A stretch of DNA of 47,198 bases, taken from the NCBI GenBank assembly GCA_029254375.1, contig JAQWXR010000019.1, forward strand, positions 1-47,198. The letters are read 5' to 3'. The notes under the pieces are model-generated. The model did no database searches. It had not been told where the DNA came from and saw only the letters and a program-made list of their open reading frames with translations. Positions 1 to 9,511 of this stretch are shown here, piece by piece. Within the stretch, counting starts at the first letter, position 1, and the number at the start of each line of letters is the position of its first letter. This DNA comes from Schleiferiaceae bacterium (GTDB lineage Bacteria; Bacteroidota; Bacteroidia; Flavobacteriales; Schleiferiaceae). The position numbers and the translations under genes were made by a program.

Positions 1-165
1 TCGGAGGGCTGTTTGGACTTTCAAGACCGCGATTTAAATATTGATTGGGAGCACGCCTTCGGGGGGCCTGCTCAAGACTTCAATGTGTCTGAAAAGGATC
101 AACAAGGCCAATCTTTCGCCTCATTCCACAGTCCTTTTGAAGGTGCAGATTTCAAAGTAGAATGA
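1..165 (+). CDS. C-terminal end of probable dTDP-4-dehydrorhamnose 3,5-epimerase (5' end outside window)
   Basis: An open frame enters from the left edge and ends in TGA at 163-165. The 54 visible residues include IDW followed by VSEKDQQGQSF and a short acidic tail. This resembles the conserved C-terminal strand of RmlC/RfbC epimerases, which catalyse the third step of dTDP-L-rhamnose synthesis. Its stop overlaps the ATG of the next gene by four bases (ATGA), so the two are probably translationally coupled. The catalytic His/Asp/Tyr residues lie outside the window, so the identification rests on the tail alone. An RmlD-like reductase is encoded much later (36471-37361, opposite strand). Confidence 0.55.
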   Translation, partial: SEGCLDFQDRDLNIDWEHAFGGPAQDFNVSEKDQQGQSFASFHSPFEGADFKVE

Positions 166-1067
166 ATAGGGTACGATTGTTTGCAGGCCTCTTTGGCCTA
201 TTGATTCTTGCCATCTTAGCTATCCCGAGCTCATCAAGTTATTCGGAGCGGATGCACTTTTTGTCTGAGCATAACCATACGCGTTTAGTCCCCTTACCAG
301 AGTCGTTAGATTTGGCTGGCGAAGTCGTTCCCTTGAGCAAGGAGGACCCCCAAGAGCGCCTAAGTAAAGAATTATTAACGAACACGTATTGGCATTCGAA
401 TACCCTTCAAATTTTGAAGCGCAGTAGTCGCTATGTGCCGGATTTGCTGCGCATTCTTCAAGAAGAAGGCATACCGGAAGATTTTATCTATTTAGCCATC
501 ATCGAATCTGGATTGAGCCCTGCGGTATCCCCCGCCGGAGCCGCTGGATTTTGGCAATTGATGCCTGGAACAGCCGAAGACCTTGGACTCGAAGTGAATG
601 GCGAAATTGACGAGCGCTACCATATGGAAAAAAGCACCCGGGCAGCAGCGGTCTATTTGCGGAAGGCCAAAGAACGCTTTGGCTCATGGACTTTAGCCGC
701 AGCCTCTTACAATATGGGAATGGCAGGCTTGGAGCGTCAAATGAATCGCCAGTCAGAAACGAATTACTACGACTTGCTACTGAATGAAGAAACGAAGCGC
801 TATGTTTTTCGGATTTTAGCACTTAAGTGCATTATGGAGAAACCTCGAGCCTATGGATTTGATCTCGATCCGAATGAATACGATGCGCCATGGAACGATC
901 GCCTCGTCCAAGTGGATTCAAGTGTCGCCAATTGGGGAGAATGGGCGCATCAGTTTGGCTGGTCGTATAATGATCTAAAGCGACACAATCCCTGGCTTCG
1001 AGATGCTCAGCTCAGCAATCCCTCTCGAAAAACCTATTCCATTTCCGTGGGGAATCCTGCGAACTAA
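162..1067 (+). CDS. Membrane-anchored lytic transglycosylase (SLT domain, MltD-like)
   Basis: 301 aa. It cleaves the MurNAc-GlcNAc bond of peptidoglycan, forming 1,6-anhydro ends, and acts in the periplasm during wall remodelling. Residues 1-26 form a hydrophobic signal or anchor. The SLT (GH23) domain spans about 90-225: IIESGLSP places the catalytic Glu at residue 115, GAAGFWQLMPGTA follows at 126-138, and AAASYNMG at about 179-186. These three blocks are the family signature in correct order and spacing. No LysM domain follows, unlike classical MltD; the C-terminal 70 residues are not recognised. The start is the ATG overlapping the preceding stop, and uvrA begins 18 bases downstream, so the three genes are probably one transcript. 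Confidence 0.9.
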   Translation: MNRVRLFAGLFGLLILAILAIPSSSSYSERMHFLSEHNHTRLVPLPESLDLAGEVVPLSKEDPQERLSKELLTNTYWHSNTLQILKRSSRYVPDLLRILQEEGIPEDFIYLAIIESGLSPAVSPAGAAGFWQLMPGTAEDLGLEVNGEIDERYHMEKSTRAAAVYLRKAKERFGSWTLAAASYNMGMAGLERQMNRQSETNYYDLLLNEETKRYVFRILALKCIMEKPRAYGFDLDPNEYDAPWNDRLVQVDSSVANWGEWAHQFGWSYNDLKRHNPWLRDAQLSNPSRKTYSISVGNPAN

Positions 1068-1085
1068 TACTTGACCCGCAGCCTG

Positions 1086-3914
1086 ATGTCTGGAACTATT
1101 AAAATACTTGGCGCTCGTGAGCACAATTTGCACGGAATCGATGTAAGCATTCCGCGCGAAGCCTTGGTGGTCATTACTGGCCTGAGCGGGAGTGGTAAAT
1201 CCTCCTTGGCCTTTGACACCCTGTATGCAGAAGGGCAACGCCGCTACATGGAGACCTTTTCCAGCTATGCTCGTCAGTTTTTAGGCAGTATGGAACGGCC
1301 GGATGTGGACAGCATTGAAGGCCTGAGTCCCGTCATTGCCATTGAGCAAAAGACAACCAATCGCAACCCTCGCTCCACCGTAGGCACGGTGACGGAGGTC
1401 TATGACTTCTTGCGTCTCTTGTATGCTCGAACATCCACTGCGTATTCCCTGGAAACGAATGAGCCGATGGTCAGTTACACGGATGATGAGATCCGAAGCC
1501 AAATCATGGAGCGCTTTTTGGGACGACGGATGGCCATCCTCGCCCCCGTCGTGAAGTCGCGAAAAGGCCATTACCGAGAGCTCTTTGAGACGATGGCTAA
1601 GCAAGGCTACCTGCGCGCCCGGATTGATGGAGAATGGCAGGACATAGCCCGTGGGATAAAACTGGATCGATACAAAACCCACGATATTGAAATTGTCATC
1701 GACCGCATCGTGGTCGAAGGGAACGCGGAAGAGCGGATAAAAAAGAGTATCGTCACAGCCATGCGCCTGGGCAAAGGAAACATTATGATCGCTGATTATG
1801 ACAGCGATGAAATTGTGCATTTTAGTCGGCATCTGATGTGCCCAACAACCGGAGTTTCCTATCCAGAACCAGAGCCTAACAGCTTTAGTTTCAACTCGCC
1901 CAAAGGAGCTTGCCCTCACTGCCATGGCCTAGGGACCGTGCAAGTGGTGGATATGGAGAAGGTGGTGAGCAATCCAAAATTCACGCTGCATGATGGTGCC
2001 TTAGCCCCCTTAGGAAATTATCGTCGTTCTTGGATTTTTCAACAGATGGAGTACTTGGGTATCCGATTTGGATTTGACCTGCACACCTCTTGGGAAAAGA
2101 TTCCTGAAGAGGGACGGAACGCCATTCTCCATGGCCATGAAGAATCATTTACCTCAACGAATAAGACAGTAGGCGTTACACGAAAGATCAACATCCAGTA
2201 CGAAGGGCTCGTGGCCTTTATTGAATCTCAAAAAAATGAGAGCCAAAGCAAAACCCTTCAGCGCTGGGCGGATGAATTTATGATCGAGCAAGCTTGTACA
2301 TCGTGCCATGGGCAAAGGCTCAAGAGAGAATCTCTTCATTTCCGGATCCAGAATCAAAGCATTGCCGATTTATCGGCCATGGGACTGGGCGACTTAGCTC
2401 AGTGGCTCGACGCCCTCCTGCCGAAGCTCAGCCCATCGCAAGCACGTATTGGCGGGGAAATCGTCAAGGAACTCCGAACCCGCCTTGGCTTTTTAGTGGA
2501 TGTAGGCTTGCATTATTTGAGCTTAAGTCGTTCTTCACGCACACTGAGTGGCGGGGAGGCTCAACGCATACGTCTAGCCACTCAGATTGGCTCTCAATTG
2601 ATCCATGTGCTCTATATCTTGGATGAACCCAGCATTGGATTGCATCAGCGAGACAACATGCGCCTCATCCAGAGTTTGGAGCGCCTTCGCGACTTGGGGA
2701 ATTCCGTGGTGGTCGTGGAGCATGATGAGGACATGATGCGCGCCGCCAATCACATTGTGGACTTGGGTCCTCGGGCCGGATTTCATGGGGGCCGTGTCGT
2801 CGCCGAAGGGAGTTTTGCAGAAGTTTCACAGTCCGAAAGCTTAACGGGACAATATCTGCGAGGAGAACTTCGCATGCCCATCCCAGACCTGCGTCGACCT
2901 GGAAACGGAAAGTTCTTGCGCCTAATTGGTGCAACAGGAAACAATCTTAAAAATGTCACGCTTGAGCTTCCCCTTGGCACCTTAACGGTTGTTTCTGGTG
3001 TTTCGGGTAGCGGAAAATCAACCCTGATTAACCACAGCCTTTACCCGGCGATTGCCGGACCCTTGCAAGGACTTCTCACCGTCCCCGCTCCCCATGAGCG
3101 CTTAGAAGGTTTGGAAAATATTGACAAGGTCATTGACGTAGACCAAAGTCCCATAGGCCGGACCCCTCGATCTAATCCCGCCACTTACACGAATGTTTTC
3201 AATGACATTCGCAAACTCTTTGCGGACTTACCCGAAGCCAAAGTACGGGGCTATGCTCCCGGAAGATTTTCATTTAACGTCAAAGGTGGGCGATGTGAAA
3301 CCTGTCAAGGGGGAGGCATGCGCACCGTCGAGATGAACTTCCTCCCTGATGTCTATGTTCCTTGCGAAACCTGTCAAGGCAAGCGCTTCAATCGAGAAAC
3401 CCTCGAAGTACGTTTCAAGGGCAAAAGCATTTCGGACGTTTTAAACTTGTCGATAGAAGATGCTCTGCCCTTCTTCGAAGCTATCCCAAAAATTAAGAAA
3501 GTACTCAAGACCATGGTGGATGTCGGCCTTGGTTATATCACGCTGGGCCAGCCATCCACCACCCTTTCTGGGGGAGAGGCGCAACGTATAAAGCTAGCCA
3601 CAGAACTCTGCAAGCGAGACACAGGACGCACACTCTATATTTTGGATGAACCTACAACGGGGTTGCACTTTGAGGATATTCGTATTCTCATGAAGGTCAT
3701 CCATCGTTTGGTGGCAAAGGGGAATACTGCTTTGATTATCGAACACAATATCGATGTCATGACCCAAGCGGATCATATGATTGACATGGGCCCTGAAGGA
3801 GGTTCCGGTGGAGGGAGCATCGTCGCGACGGGTAGTCCCGAAGCCCTCGCCCTAAATAAAGAAAGTTTGACGGCACCATTTCTTGCTAGGGCCCTCCAGA
3901 TAGGGCAGAATTAA
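1086..3914 (+). CDS. uvrA: Excinuclease ABC subunit A (UvrA)
   Basis: 942 aa from the ATG at 1086. UvrA is the ATPase that recognises bulky DNA lesions and loads UvrB in nucleotide excision repair. Two ABC ATPase halves are visible: Walker A GLSGSGKS at about 32-39 and GVSGSGKS at about 637-645; two signatures LSGGEAQRI; two Walker B blocks ILDEPSIGLH and ILDEPTTGLH. Zinc modules are present, with CPHCHG near 275 and the pair CETCQGGG/CETCQGK at about 737 and 759. An in-frame TTG at 1071 would add five residues (MTRSL), but the family normally begins close to the KILGAREHNL block, so the ATG is preferred. Length and all motifs are normal. Confidence 0.98.
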   Translation: MSGTIKILGAREHNLHGIDVSIPREALVVITGLSGSGKSSLAFDTLYAEGQRRYMETFSSYARQFLGSMERPDVDSIEGLSPVIAIEQKTTNRNPRSTVGTVTEVYDFLRLLYARTSTAYSLETNEPMVSYTDDEIRSQIMERFLGRRMAILAPVVKSRKGHYRELFETMAKQGYLRARIDGEWQDIARGIKLDRYKTHDIEIVIDRIVVEGNAEERIKKSIVTAMRLGKGNIMIADYDSDEIVHFSRHLMCPTTGVSYPEPEPNSFSFNSPKGACPHCHGLGTVQVVDMEKVVSNPKFTLHDGALAPLGNYRRSWIFQQMEYLGIRFGFDLHTSWEKIPEEGRNAILHGHEESFTSTNKTVGVTRKINIQYEGLVAFIESQKNESQSKTLQRWADEFMIEQACTSCHGQRLKRESLHFRIQNQSIADLSAMGLGDLAQWLDALLPKLSPSQARIGGEIVKELRTRLGFLVDVGLHYLSLSRSSRTLSGGEAQRIRLATQIGSQLIHVLYILDEPSIGLHQRDNMRLIQSLERLRDLGNSVVVVEHDEDMMRAANHIVDLGPRAGFHGGRVVAEGSFAEVSQSESLTGQYLRGELRMPIPDLRRPGNGKFLRLIGATGNNLKNVTLELPLGTLTVVSGVSGSGKSTLINHSLYPAIAGPLQGLLTVPAPHERLEGLENIDKVIDVDQSPIGRTPRSNPATYTNVFNDIRKLFADLPEAKVRGYAPGRFSFNVKGGRCETCQGGGMRTVEMNFLPDVYVPCETCQGKRFNRETLEVRFKGKSISDVLNLSIEDALPFFEAIPKIKKVLKTMVDVGLGYITLGQPSTTLSGGEAQRIKLATELCKRDTGRTLYILDEPTTGLHFEDIRILMKVIHRLVAKGNTALIIEHNIDVMTQADHMIDMGPEGGSGGGSIVATGSPEALALNKESLTAPFLARALQIGQN

Positions 3915-3995
3915 ACGTTTAATCTCGCTTTATTGATCGAATACTCTCGATTTTCAAGGGAATAGTGCTATCTTCTATAACAGAAATACACCCTT

Positions 3996-4706
3996 ATGGC
4001 AACAAATAATTCAGACCCCATTTCCAAGGCATTCAAGCACAAATCATGGAACGAAACCCGGACCAATGATTCCTGGGCCATTTTTAAAATCATGTCCGAA
4101 TTTGTGGAAGGCTATGAACGGCTCTCACGAATTGGGCCCTGTGTGAGCATTTTTGGATCGGCGCGTTTAAAAGAGGATCATCCCTGGTACCATGCCGCTC
4201 AAGAGATCGCAGAAGGCCTGGGAAAAAAAGGCTATGGTATCATTAGTGGAGGTGGGCCTGGAGTCATGGAAGCTGCCAACCGCGGCGCTTTAGCCGTCGG
4301 CGCCCCCTCTGTGGGGCTGAACATTTCACTTCCGCATGAACAAAAACCGAATGACTTTATTGATCTTGATAAGAGTGTCGACTTTGACTACTTCTTTGTT
4401 CGGAAAGTCATGTTTGTCAAGTACTCACAGGGCTTTGTCGTCATGCCAGGGGGATTTGGCACCTTAGACGAAATGTTTGAGGCTATCACCTTAATTCAAA
4501 CTAAGAAAATTGGGAAGTTTCCTGTCGTTTTGGTAGGGCGGGACTATTGGCAGGGCCTGTTGAATTGGATCGAAAGCACACTTGGCGGGAATCATTTGAT
4601 CAGTGAGGGAGATATGAACTACATGAAATTGGTTGATACCCCAGATGAAGCTATTCAAGCCATTGACGACTTCTACAGCCGCTACTTGTTCAAGCCGAAT
4701 TTCTAG
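3996..4706 (+). CDS. LOG family protein (TIGR00730), nucleotide 5'-monophosphate phosphoribohydrolase
   Basis: 236 aa Rossmann-fold protein of the lysine-decarboxylase-like LOG family. Characterised members hydrolyse (cytokinin) nucleoside 5'-monophosphates to base plus ribose 5-phosphate. The nucleotide-binding loop GGGPGVMEA is at 85-93 and the catalytic motif PGGFGTLDE at 151-159, both intact. The N-terminal 35 residues before the core are variable and probably helical. It lies 81 bases after uvrA on the same strand. The spacer has no clear TAnnTTTG element, so a separate promoter is not demonstrated. The physiological substrate in this organism cannot be told from sequence. Confidence 0.9.
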   Translation: MATNNSDPISKAFKHKSWNETRTNDSWAIFKIMSEFVEGYERLSRIGPCVSIFGSARLKEDHPWYHAAQEIAEGLGKKGYGIISGGGPGVMEAANRGALAVGAPSVGLNISLPHEQKPNDFIDLDKSVDFDYFFVRKVMFVKYSQGFVVMPGGFGTLDEMFEAITLIQTKKIGKFPVVLVGRDYWQGLLNWIESTLGGNHLISEGDMNYMKLVDTPDEAIQAIDDFYSRYLFKPNF

Positions 4707-4765
4707 CGCAGGGCTCACTGCGCATTCCTAGATTCCGAAGGGAAATCAAAAGGGACTCCTACAGG

Positions 4766-4951
4766 ATGCTCTTGGATTTTGCCAGCTGGATGCCGGCACT
4801 CGCCCAAGTGATTGAAAAATCCTATATCTCCTTCATTCGTCCCCTAGAGGTTCCCAACTACCCTGAATGGCTGCTTAACCATTTAAAAATCACCTTGAAC
4901 ATCCAAGACGGGTTTCAACAAACAGGGCAAGTCTTGTATTATGTGCGCTGA
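4766..4951 (+). CDS. Small hypothetical ORF (61 aa), doubtful
   Basis: A 61-codon ATG ORF between the LOG gene and the terminator at 4974. The composition looks protein-like: a hydrophobic N-terminal third, then PLEVPNYPEWLLNHL and a polar end QTGQVLYYVR. I recognise no family. The frame stays open upstream to within the LOG gene, so it could be the surviving 3' end of a decayed gene rather than an intact small one. No promoter or ribosome binding site is evident. The rest of the 317-base interval 4707-5023 contains only the terminator. Confidence 0.3.
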   Translation: MLLDFASWMPALAQVIEKSYISFIRPLEVPNYPEWLLNHLKITLNIQDGFQQTGQVLYYVR

Positions 4952-4973
4952 GTACCCTTGGCGTTCCGTCCAT

Positions 4974-5002
4974 AAAAAAAGCCCGGCATCCCCGGGCTTT
5001 TT
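4974..5002. terminator. Bidirectional intrinsic terminator
   Basis: A 6-bp GC stem (GCCCGG / CCGGGC, loop CATCC) is flanked by seven A on the left and five T on the right, giving a U-tract on either strand. It sits between converging transcription units: the uvrA/LOG side on + and the parE-parC unit on -. Confidence 0.9.
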
Positions 5003-5023
5003 CATTCTTACTGCGTTTCCAAT

Positions 5024-6688
5024 CTACGGACGTAGCACCCGAATGGCGCCCTCGTGTCCGTCTATGCTTCGGAAACTCAACACGTACAGCCCTTTCGCTT
5101 CAGGAAAAGGAATCGTATAGCTGCGGTTGCGCGTCCAAGCCTCCTTCCAAATCTCTTTGCCGTCCAGACTGTTCAAGCCCAAAATGAGATTGGGTCGAGC
5201 TTCATCACCAAACACCAGCGTCCAATGGGTTTCCGAGGTGTTTACCATAAAAGGCGCAGGATTTTTTTCATCTACAGTCCAGGCCCAAGAACCAATCAAG
5301 GTGTCATGCGGGTAGAGACCGGAAGCCAAGTTCACATAGACACTATCGTCGCCAGGACCAGAAACTTGCATGCCCATTTGGTACATAAACGGATATATCA
5401 AGGTGTCATTGGTTGCTTGAGCGGCGCTATAGACAACTACCCCATCTGCATTCGCATATAAGGTGTCTCCGCCGTTCTTGAAGTAGACAAAATCCTTGGC
5501 AGTAATATTTCCATAGACAATGGAAGAGCCAGAGGTTATATGCCCTAACTGCACTTTAAGACGGCTCACTTCAGGATACTCCGGCTCGATGACAAAAAGT
5601 CCTTCTTCCATATCGGAAACGAGAATTCGCCCACTTGGCAAATAGGGATAGGCACCCCAGTTTCCAAAGTAACCACCCCCCGACATGGGCGAAGTATCAT
5701 AGTAGCCCACGAGCACAGGAAGCTCAGGGAATTCACTATCCAAAACATGCACGCCAAAGGTGTAATAGGATGTCACCACATGATTCCCTGCCACGTGGGC
5801 ATTGTGAGGAATTAGGGAGGTGTTTGGCTGTACTTGGTGGCGCCAGAGTTCGTCCACGTTGCTCAAGTCCGAGATGTCATAGCCCGTGATATAGCCATTC
5901 GCCACCTCATCCGTAGTGTAAATCGTATTCCCGTCATCGCTCAACCAGCAGTTGTGTGCGAAGTTGCTTGGCGTCGCCCAGCTGGTCACCATCGATGGAT
6001 TGGACTTAAGGGTCACATTCACGACCACAATTCCTGAGTAGAGGCCAGCTCCGTACAAGGTATCATTCCTGGCCACACCATCATGGAAGTAATGCCCATC
6101 GTACAAGCCCACCGCTACAGGGTTCCAAGGATCGGCAGCTACATCGATAAGGATTGCCCCACCTACTCCAACGTTGCTTCCAAAGGCATAGAGAATGCCA
6201 TTTTCGTCTACGAATATGTTGTGGGCACGGGCCAACGTATCCACTTGGCCACTGGCACGGGGAACGGGAAGCTTCACAAATTTCCAGCGGTTTTGAGCCA
6301 AGCTGTCCATATCGATAATGAGCAAACCGTTGTAAGGCGGGTTAGCGCCTGAAGGCACGTCGTGTACCACATAGGCATAGTGGTCCCAGGTTTTGATGTC
6401 GCGCCAAAGGCTATTGGTACCGGGTACCCAAAGCTCGTTACTCGGGGCATTGGGATTGCTAATGTCTACGACCAAGGTGCCCTTACGATTGCCGATAATC
6501 GCATATTCTGTCCCAGTCGCACTGTCACTGTAGCCCCAAATGTCCGCACAATCCGGGTCTGCCCCAGAAATTCCCCATTGGCTCACAGGGTAGTGCAATA
6601 GGGCGCGCATGTTCAAGCTATCATTGCTTGGTTGAGCCCATAATGCCGTAGCCGCACAAAGCAGCAAGGCGATATATCCGTTTTTCAT
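5024..6688 (-). CDS. Secreted choice-of-anchor B family protein with probable T9SS sorting tail
   Basis: 554 aa. Residues 1-18 form a signal peptide ending ALWA before QPSND. The body is a beta-propeller-like array of LVIVD-type units (GTLVVDISNPNAP, GLLIIDMDSL, GAILIDVAADPWNP, GIVVVNVTLKSNP, GVHVLDSEFPELP), which characterises the choice-of-anchor B family (TIGR04312). The last 85 residues are a beta-rich domain ending GLYVLSFRSIDGHEGAIRVLRP, the form of type A sorting domains of T9SS. The protein is therefore inferred to cross the outer membrane and be attached or released. Substrate and ligand are unknown. It starts three bases after parC ends, so it is probably transcribed with parE-parC although functionally unrelated. 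Confidence 0.85.
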   Translation of the reverse strand: MKNGYIALLLCAATALWAQPSNDSLNMRALLHYPVSQWGISGADPDCADIWGYSDSATGTEYAIIGNRKGTLVVDISNPNAPSNELWVPGTNSLWRDIKTWDHYAYVVHDVPSGANPPYNGLLIIDMDSLAQNRWKFVKLPVPRASGQVDTLARAHNIFVDENGILYAFGSNVGVGGAILIDVAADPWNPVAVGLYDGHYFHDGVARNDTLYGAGLYSGIVVVNVTLKSNPSMVTSWATPSNFAHNCWLSDDGNTIYTTDEVANGYITGYDISDLSNVDELWRHQVQPNTSLIPHNAHVAGNHVVTSYYTFGVHVLDSEFPELPVLVGYYDTSPMSGGGYFGNWGAYPYLPSGRILVSDMEEGLFVIEPEYPEVSRLKVQLGHITSGSSIVYGNITAKDFVYFKNGGDTLYANADGVVVYSAAQATNDTLIYPFMYQMGMQVSGPGDDSVYVNLASGLYPHDTLIGSWAWTVDEKNPAPFMVNTSETHWTLVFGDEARPNLILGLNSLDGKEIWKEAWTRNRSYTIPFPEAKGLYVLSFRSIDGHEGAIRVLRP

Positions 6689-6691
6689 GGA

Positions 6692-9511
6692 TTAAAATTT
6701 AAACGTGAACTGACCGTCTTCCTCCTGGTCGGCATCTTCCCCACTTGAAGGAGGACTCAACGGGGCGGAAACATCCATTCTATCCGCTGATAAATCTACC
6801 ACTTCCAAGGTGATACTTGGCTCTCCCTCTAAGTGGTTTTCGCCATGCTCCATTTGGGACTCGCGGTATTCTGAAACGACCTCAATCTCTCCCTCACGGG
6901 GAGTCCAAACGCTAGCTATAGCTTTCGCTGCGGGCGCAGGGTCATCCTTCTTCTCGCTAACCCTGTGATCCTCCACCTCTGTAGACGCCACTCGTTCTTC
7001 ACGAAGAACGAGCACCGATTTCACTGGCCAGGCGGTTAATTGATTCCCTGCTGCCTTCCAGCCTTTGACAGAAATGAACTCCTGCAAATGGATTCGCTCC
7101 GCTACTTTTTCCTTGCCCTTTACTTTGCGGAATTGCACTTCGATTTCCACCTGATCAGCGGCAGAAAGGACTTCGATTTCTGAGCGTACATGATCTGAAA
7201 TCAAATAATCCCATTGATCACTTTTAGGCTCTAGGATACAGCGTTTAACCATGTGCTTTTCCCGTTCTCCATCGTAATAGACCATGGCATAGGAGGACTC
7301 TGCCTCCCATTTAGACAAGAAATAAGGCATCTCATCGAAATGCGTGGTTAATTCTGGGATAAAAATCCGATACCGCCCATTTTTCTCCACCTGCAACAAT
7401 CGATCTTCTCCTCGGAATGCCCCTAAAAGGCGTCCTCGTTCTTGATCATTAATCTTCATAACTGCCTCATCAAACCACAGCTTTCGTGCAGCCAAGGTGC
7501 TAAGTCCTTCTGATTTAAGTTCGATTTTCTTGATGGCATTTTTGGTCACCGTATTACCTCGCGCTGAGCGCGAACGCACGGCTAAGTCGGCAAAATCCAC
7601 ATCCCACTTCAACTTCTTCAAACTCGGTGCAGCGCGAAGGTTAATACTTACTGATTCCGCTTCTCCATTTGGATTCACAGACAAGTACAGAATTTGAGAT
7701 CCTTTGTTGCCCTGAGACAAGTCATATTCTTTATCACGCGTTACGCCCGTCATGGCAAAACGCTTAACAAAACTGGCCCCTTTGGTTCCGTCACGATAAA
7801 TCAGATTGTAGACCGTCCGTTCATCTCCTTTTTGATAAACTCCCAAGTACAGGATGTCTTTTCCAACAAACTTTTTGCTATCCACCTTGGTCACGATGAG
7901 GGTGCCGTCCTTGCGGATAACTAAGATGTCATCCAAATCAGAACAGTCACAGACGAACGCATCGCGTTTGAGTGACGTTCCCATAAATCCCTCTTCGCGG
8001 TTCACGTAGAGCTTGACATTCGCCATGGCAACTTTGGCGGCGACGACCGTGTCGAAGTTTCGAATTTCTGTCTTCCGTTCACGGCCCGCGCCGAATTTCT
8101 TCTTAAGATTCTTGAAGTAATCGACCGCATAATCCACCAAGCTGTCTAAGTGCTGCTTTACATCGAAAATTTTACCCTCGAGCGACGCCAAATGATCATC
8201 TGCTTTGTTTGCGTCAAACTTTGAGATTCGCTTAATCTTAATCTCAGTTAAACGGGCAATATCCTCTTCAGTCACCTCGCGGAGCAAATGACTAATGTGT
8301 GGCTTGAGACCCTCCCAGATATTATCCAAGACTTGCTCCCAGGTTTCTGCCTCTTCAATGTCTCGGTAGATTCGCTGCTCGATGAAAATTTTCTCCAAGC
8401 TTGCAAAGTGCCATTGCTCTTGGAGCTCATTGAGTTGAATATTCAAGTCCGCACGCAGTAGTTCCACTGTATGATCCGTAGAACGCTTCAGCAATTCGGA
8501 TACCCCGGTAAAAAGGGGCTTGTCATCCTCAATGACGCAGCACAAAGGACTAATGGATGACTCGCAAGAAGTGAACGCATACAGGGCGTCCACCGTTTGA
8601 TCCGGCGATATACCAGGCACTAGGTGCAAGACAATTTCCACGTGCTCCGCAGTATTATCCTCAATCTTTTTGATTTTGATCTTACCCTTGTCGTTGGCCT
8701 TGATAATGGAATCAATCAAACTCGTCGTGGTCGTCCCAAAGGGCAACTCCGTAATCACTAGGGTCTTTTTATCATCCACGGTGATCTTTGCACGAACTCG
8801 AACTCGACCGCCACGCACGCCATCATTATATTGGGAAAAATCAGCAATACCCCCGGTCGGAAAGTCCGGAAGGATTTCTACCCTACGCCCCTTCAAGTGT
8901 GCCACCGATGCATCGATTAACTCCACAAAATTGTGCGGGAGCACCTTGGTGCTGAGGCCAACTGCAATCCCCTCAACACCCTGCGCCAGAAGTAGCGGAA
9001 ACTTTACTGGAAGGGCGACCGGTTCACGACCTCGGCCATCATAGCTGGATTGCCACTCCGTTATTTTCGGATTAAATCCAACTTCCAGAGCGAACTTACT
9101 CAGGCGAGCCTCGATATACCGGGGCGCCGCTGCGCTGTCTCCCGTATATATGTTACCCCAATTTCCCTGGGTGTCAATTAATAGGTTCTTTTGGCCCAAT
9201 TGGACTAAAGCATCCCCTATCGAAGCATCCCCATGAGGGTGGTACTTCATAGTTTGTCCGATCACATTGGCCACTTTGTGAAAGCGACCATCGTCCATTT
9301 CTTTCAAGGCATGCATCAGGCGCCGTTGGACTGGCTTTAATCCATCCATGAGGGCAGGAACTGCGCGTTCTAGAATCACATAAGAAGCGTAGTCCAGGAA
9401 GTACTCGCGATACATGCCACGCACCCGCGACTCCACAGTGCGAACATCCCCGCTCAATTCAGTCGAATCCGCTGACTGCGATTCAGGATCTTGGGGCAAA
9501 TGCTCATCCAT
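6692..9511 (-). CDS. parC: DNA topoisomerase IV subunit A (ParC)
   Basis: 939 aa. It is the breakage-reunion subunit that decatenates daughter chromosomes together with ParE. The winged-helix/tower core is clear: [24 protein letters not shown] at 91-102, and [10 protein letters not shown] with the active-site Tyr at 132. A long coiled-coil region (about 350-480) and a C-terminal DNA-wrapping domain follow. The last 120 residues are acidic and low complexity, ending QFTFKF. The residue matching the quinolone-contact Ser83 of E. coli GyrA is Ala96 here. It overlaps the parE stop by eight bases, and the GyrA-like length reflects the usual Bacteroidota ParC. I call it topoisomerase IV rather than gyrase because of the adjoining short ParE and the DTQGNWGN block. 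Confidence 0.95.
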   Translation of the reverse strand: MDEHLPQDPESQSADSTELSGDVRTVESRVRGMYREYFLDYASYVILERAVPALMDGLKPVQRRLMHALKEMDDGRFHKVANVIGQTMKYHPHGDASIGDALVQLGQKNLLIDTQGNWGNIYTGDSAAAPRYIEARLSKFALEVGFNPKITEWQSSYDGRGREPVALPVKFPLLLAQGVEGIAVGLSTKVLPHNFVELIDASVAHLKGRRVEILPDFPTGGIADFSQYNDGVRGGRVRVRAKITVDDKKTLVITELPFGTTTTSLIDSIIKANDKGKIKIKKIEDNTAEHVEIVLHLVPGISPDQTVDALYAFTSCESSISPLCCVIEDDKPLFTGVSELLKRSTDHTVELLRADLNIQLNELQEQWHFASLEKIFIEQRIYRDIEEAETWEQVLDNIWEGLKPHISHLLREVTEEDIARLTEIKIKRISKFDANKADDHLASLEGKIFDVKQHLDSLVDYAVDYFKNLKKKFGAGRERKTEIRNFDTVVAAKVAMANVKLYVNREEGFMGTSLKRDAFVCDCSDLDDILVIRKDGTLIVTKVDSKKFVGKDILYLGVYQKGDERTVYNLIYRDGTKGASFVKRFAMTGVTRDKEYDLSQGNKGSQILYLSVNPNGEAESVSINLRAAPSLKKLKWDVDFADLAVRSRSARGNTVTKNAIKKIELKSEGLSTLAARKLWFDEAVMKINDQERGRLLGAFRGEDRLLQVEKNGRYRIFIPELTTHFDEMPYFLSKWEAESSYAMVYYDGEREKHMVKRCILEPKSDQWDYLISDHVRSEIEVLSAADQVEIEVQFRKVKGKEKVAERIHLQEFISVKGWKAAGNQLTAWPVKSVLVLREERVASTEVEDHRVSEKKDDPAPAAKAIASVWTPREGEIEVVSEYRESQMEHGENHLEGEPSITLEVVDLSADRMDVSAPLSPPSSGEDADQEEDGQFTFKF

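Noticed and set aside
1071-1085. TTG start for UvrA
   Set aside because: The ATG at 1086 lies nearer the conserved N-terminus and is the commoner start.
1281-1925. 214-codon antisense ORF inside uvrA
   Set aside because: It is a shadow of a strongly conserved gene; its product has no recognisable domain and no start signals.
3915-3995. TATCTTCT as a promoter of the LOG gene
   Set aside because: Two mismatches to TAnnTTTG and no -33 TTG at the right distance.
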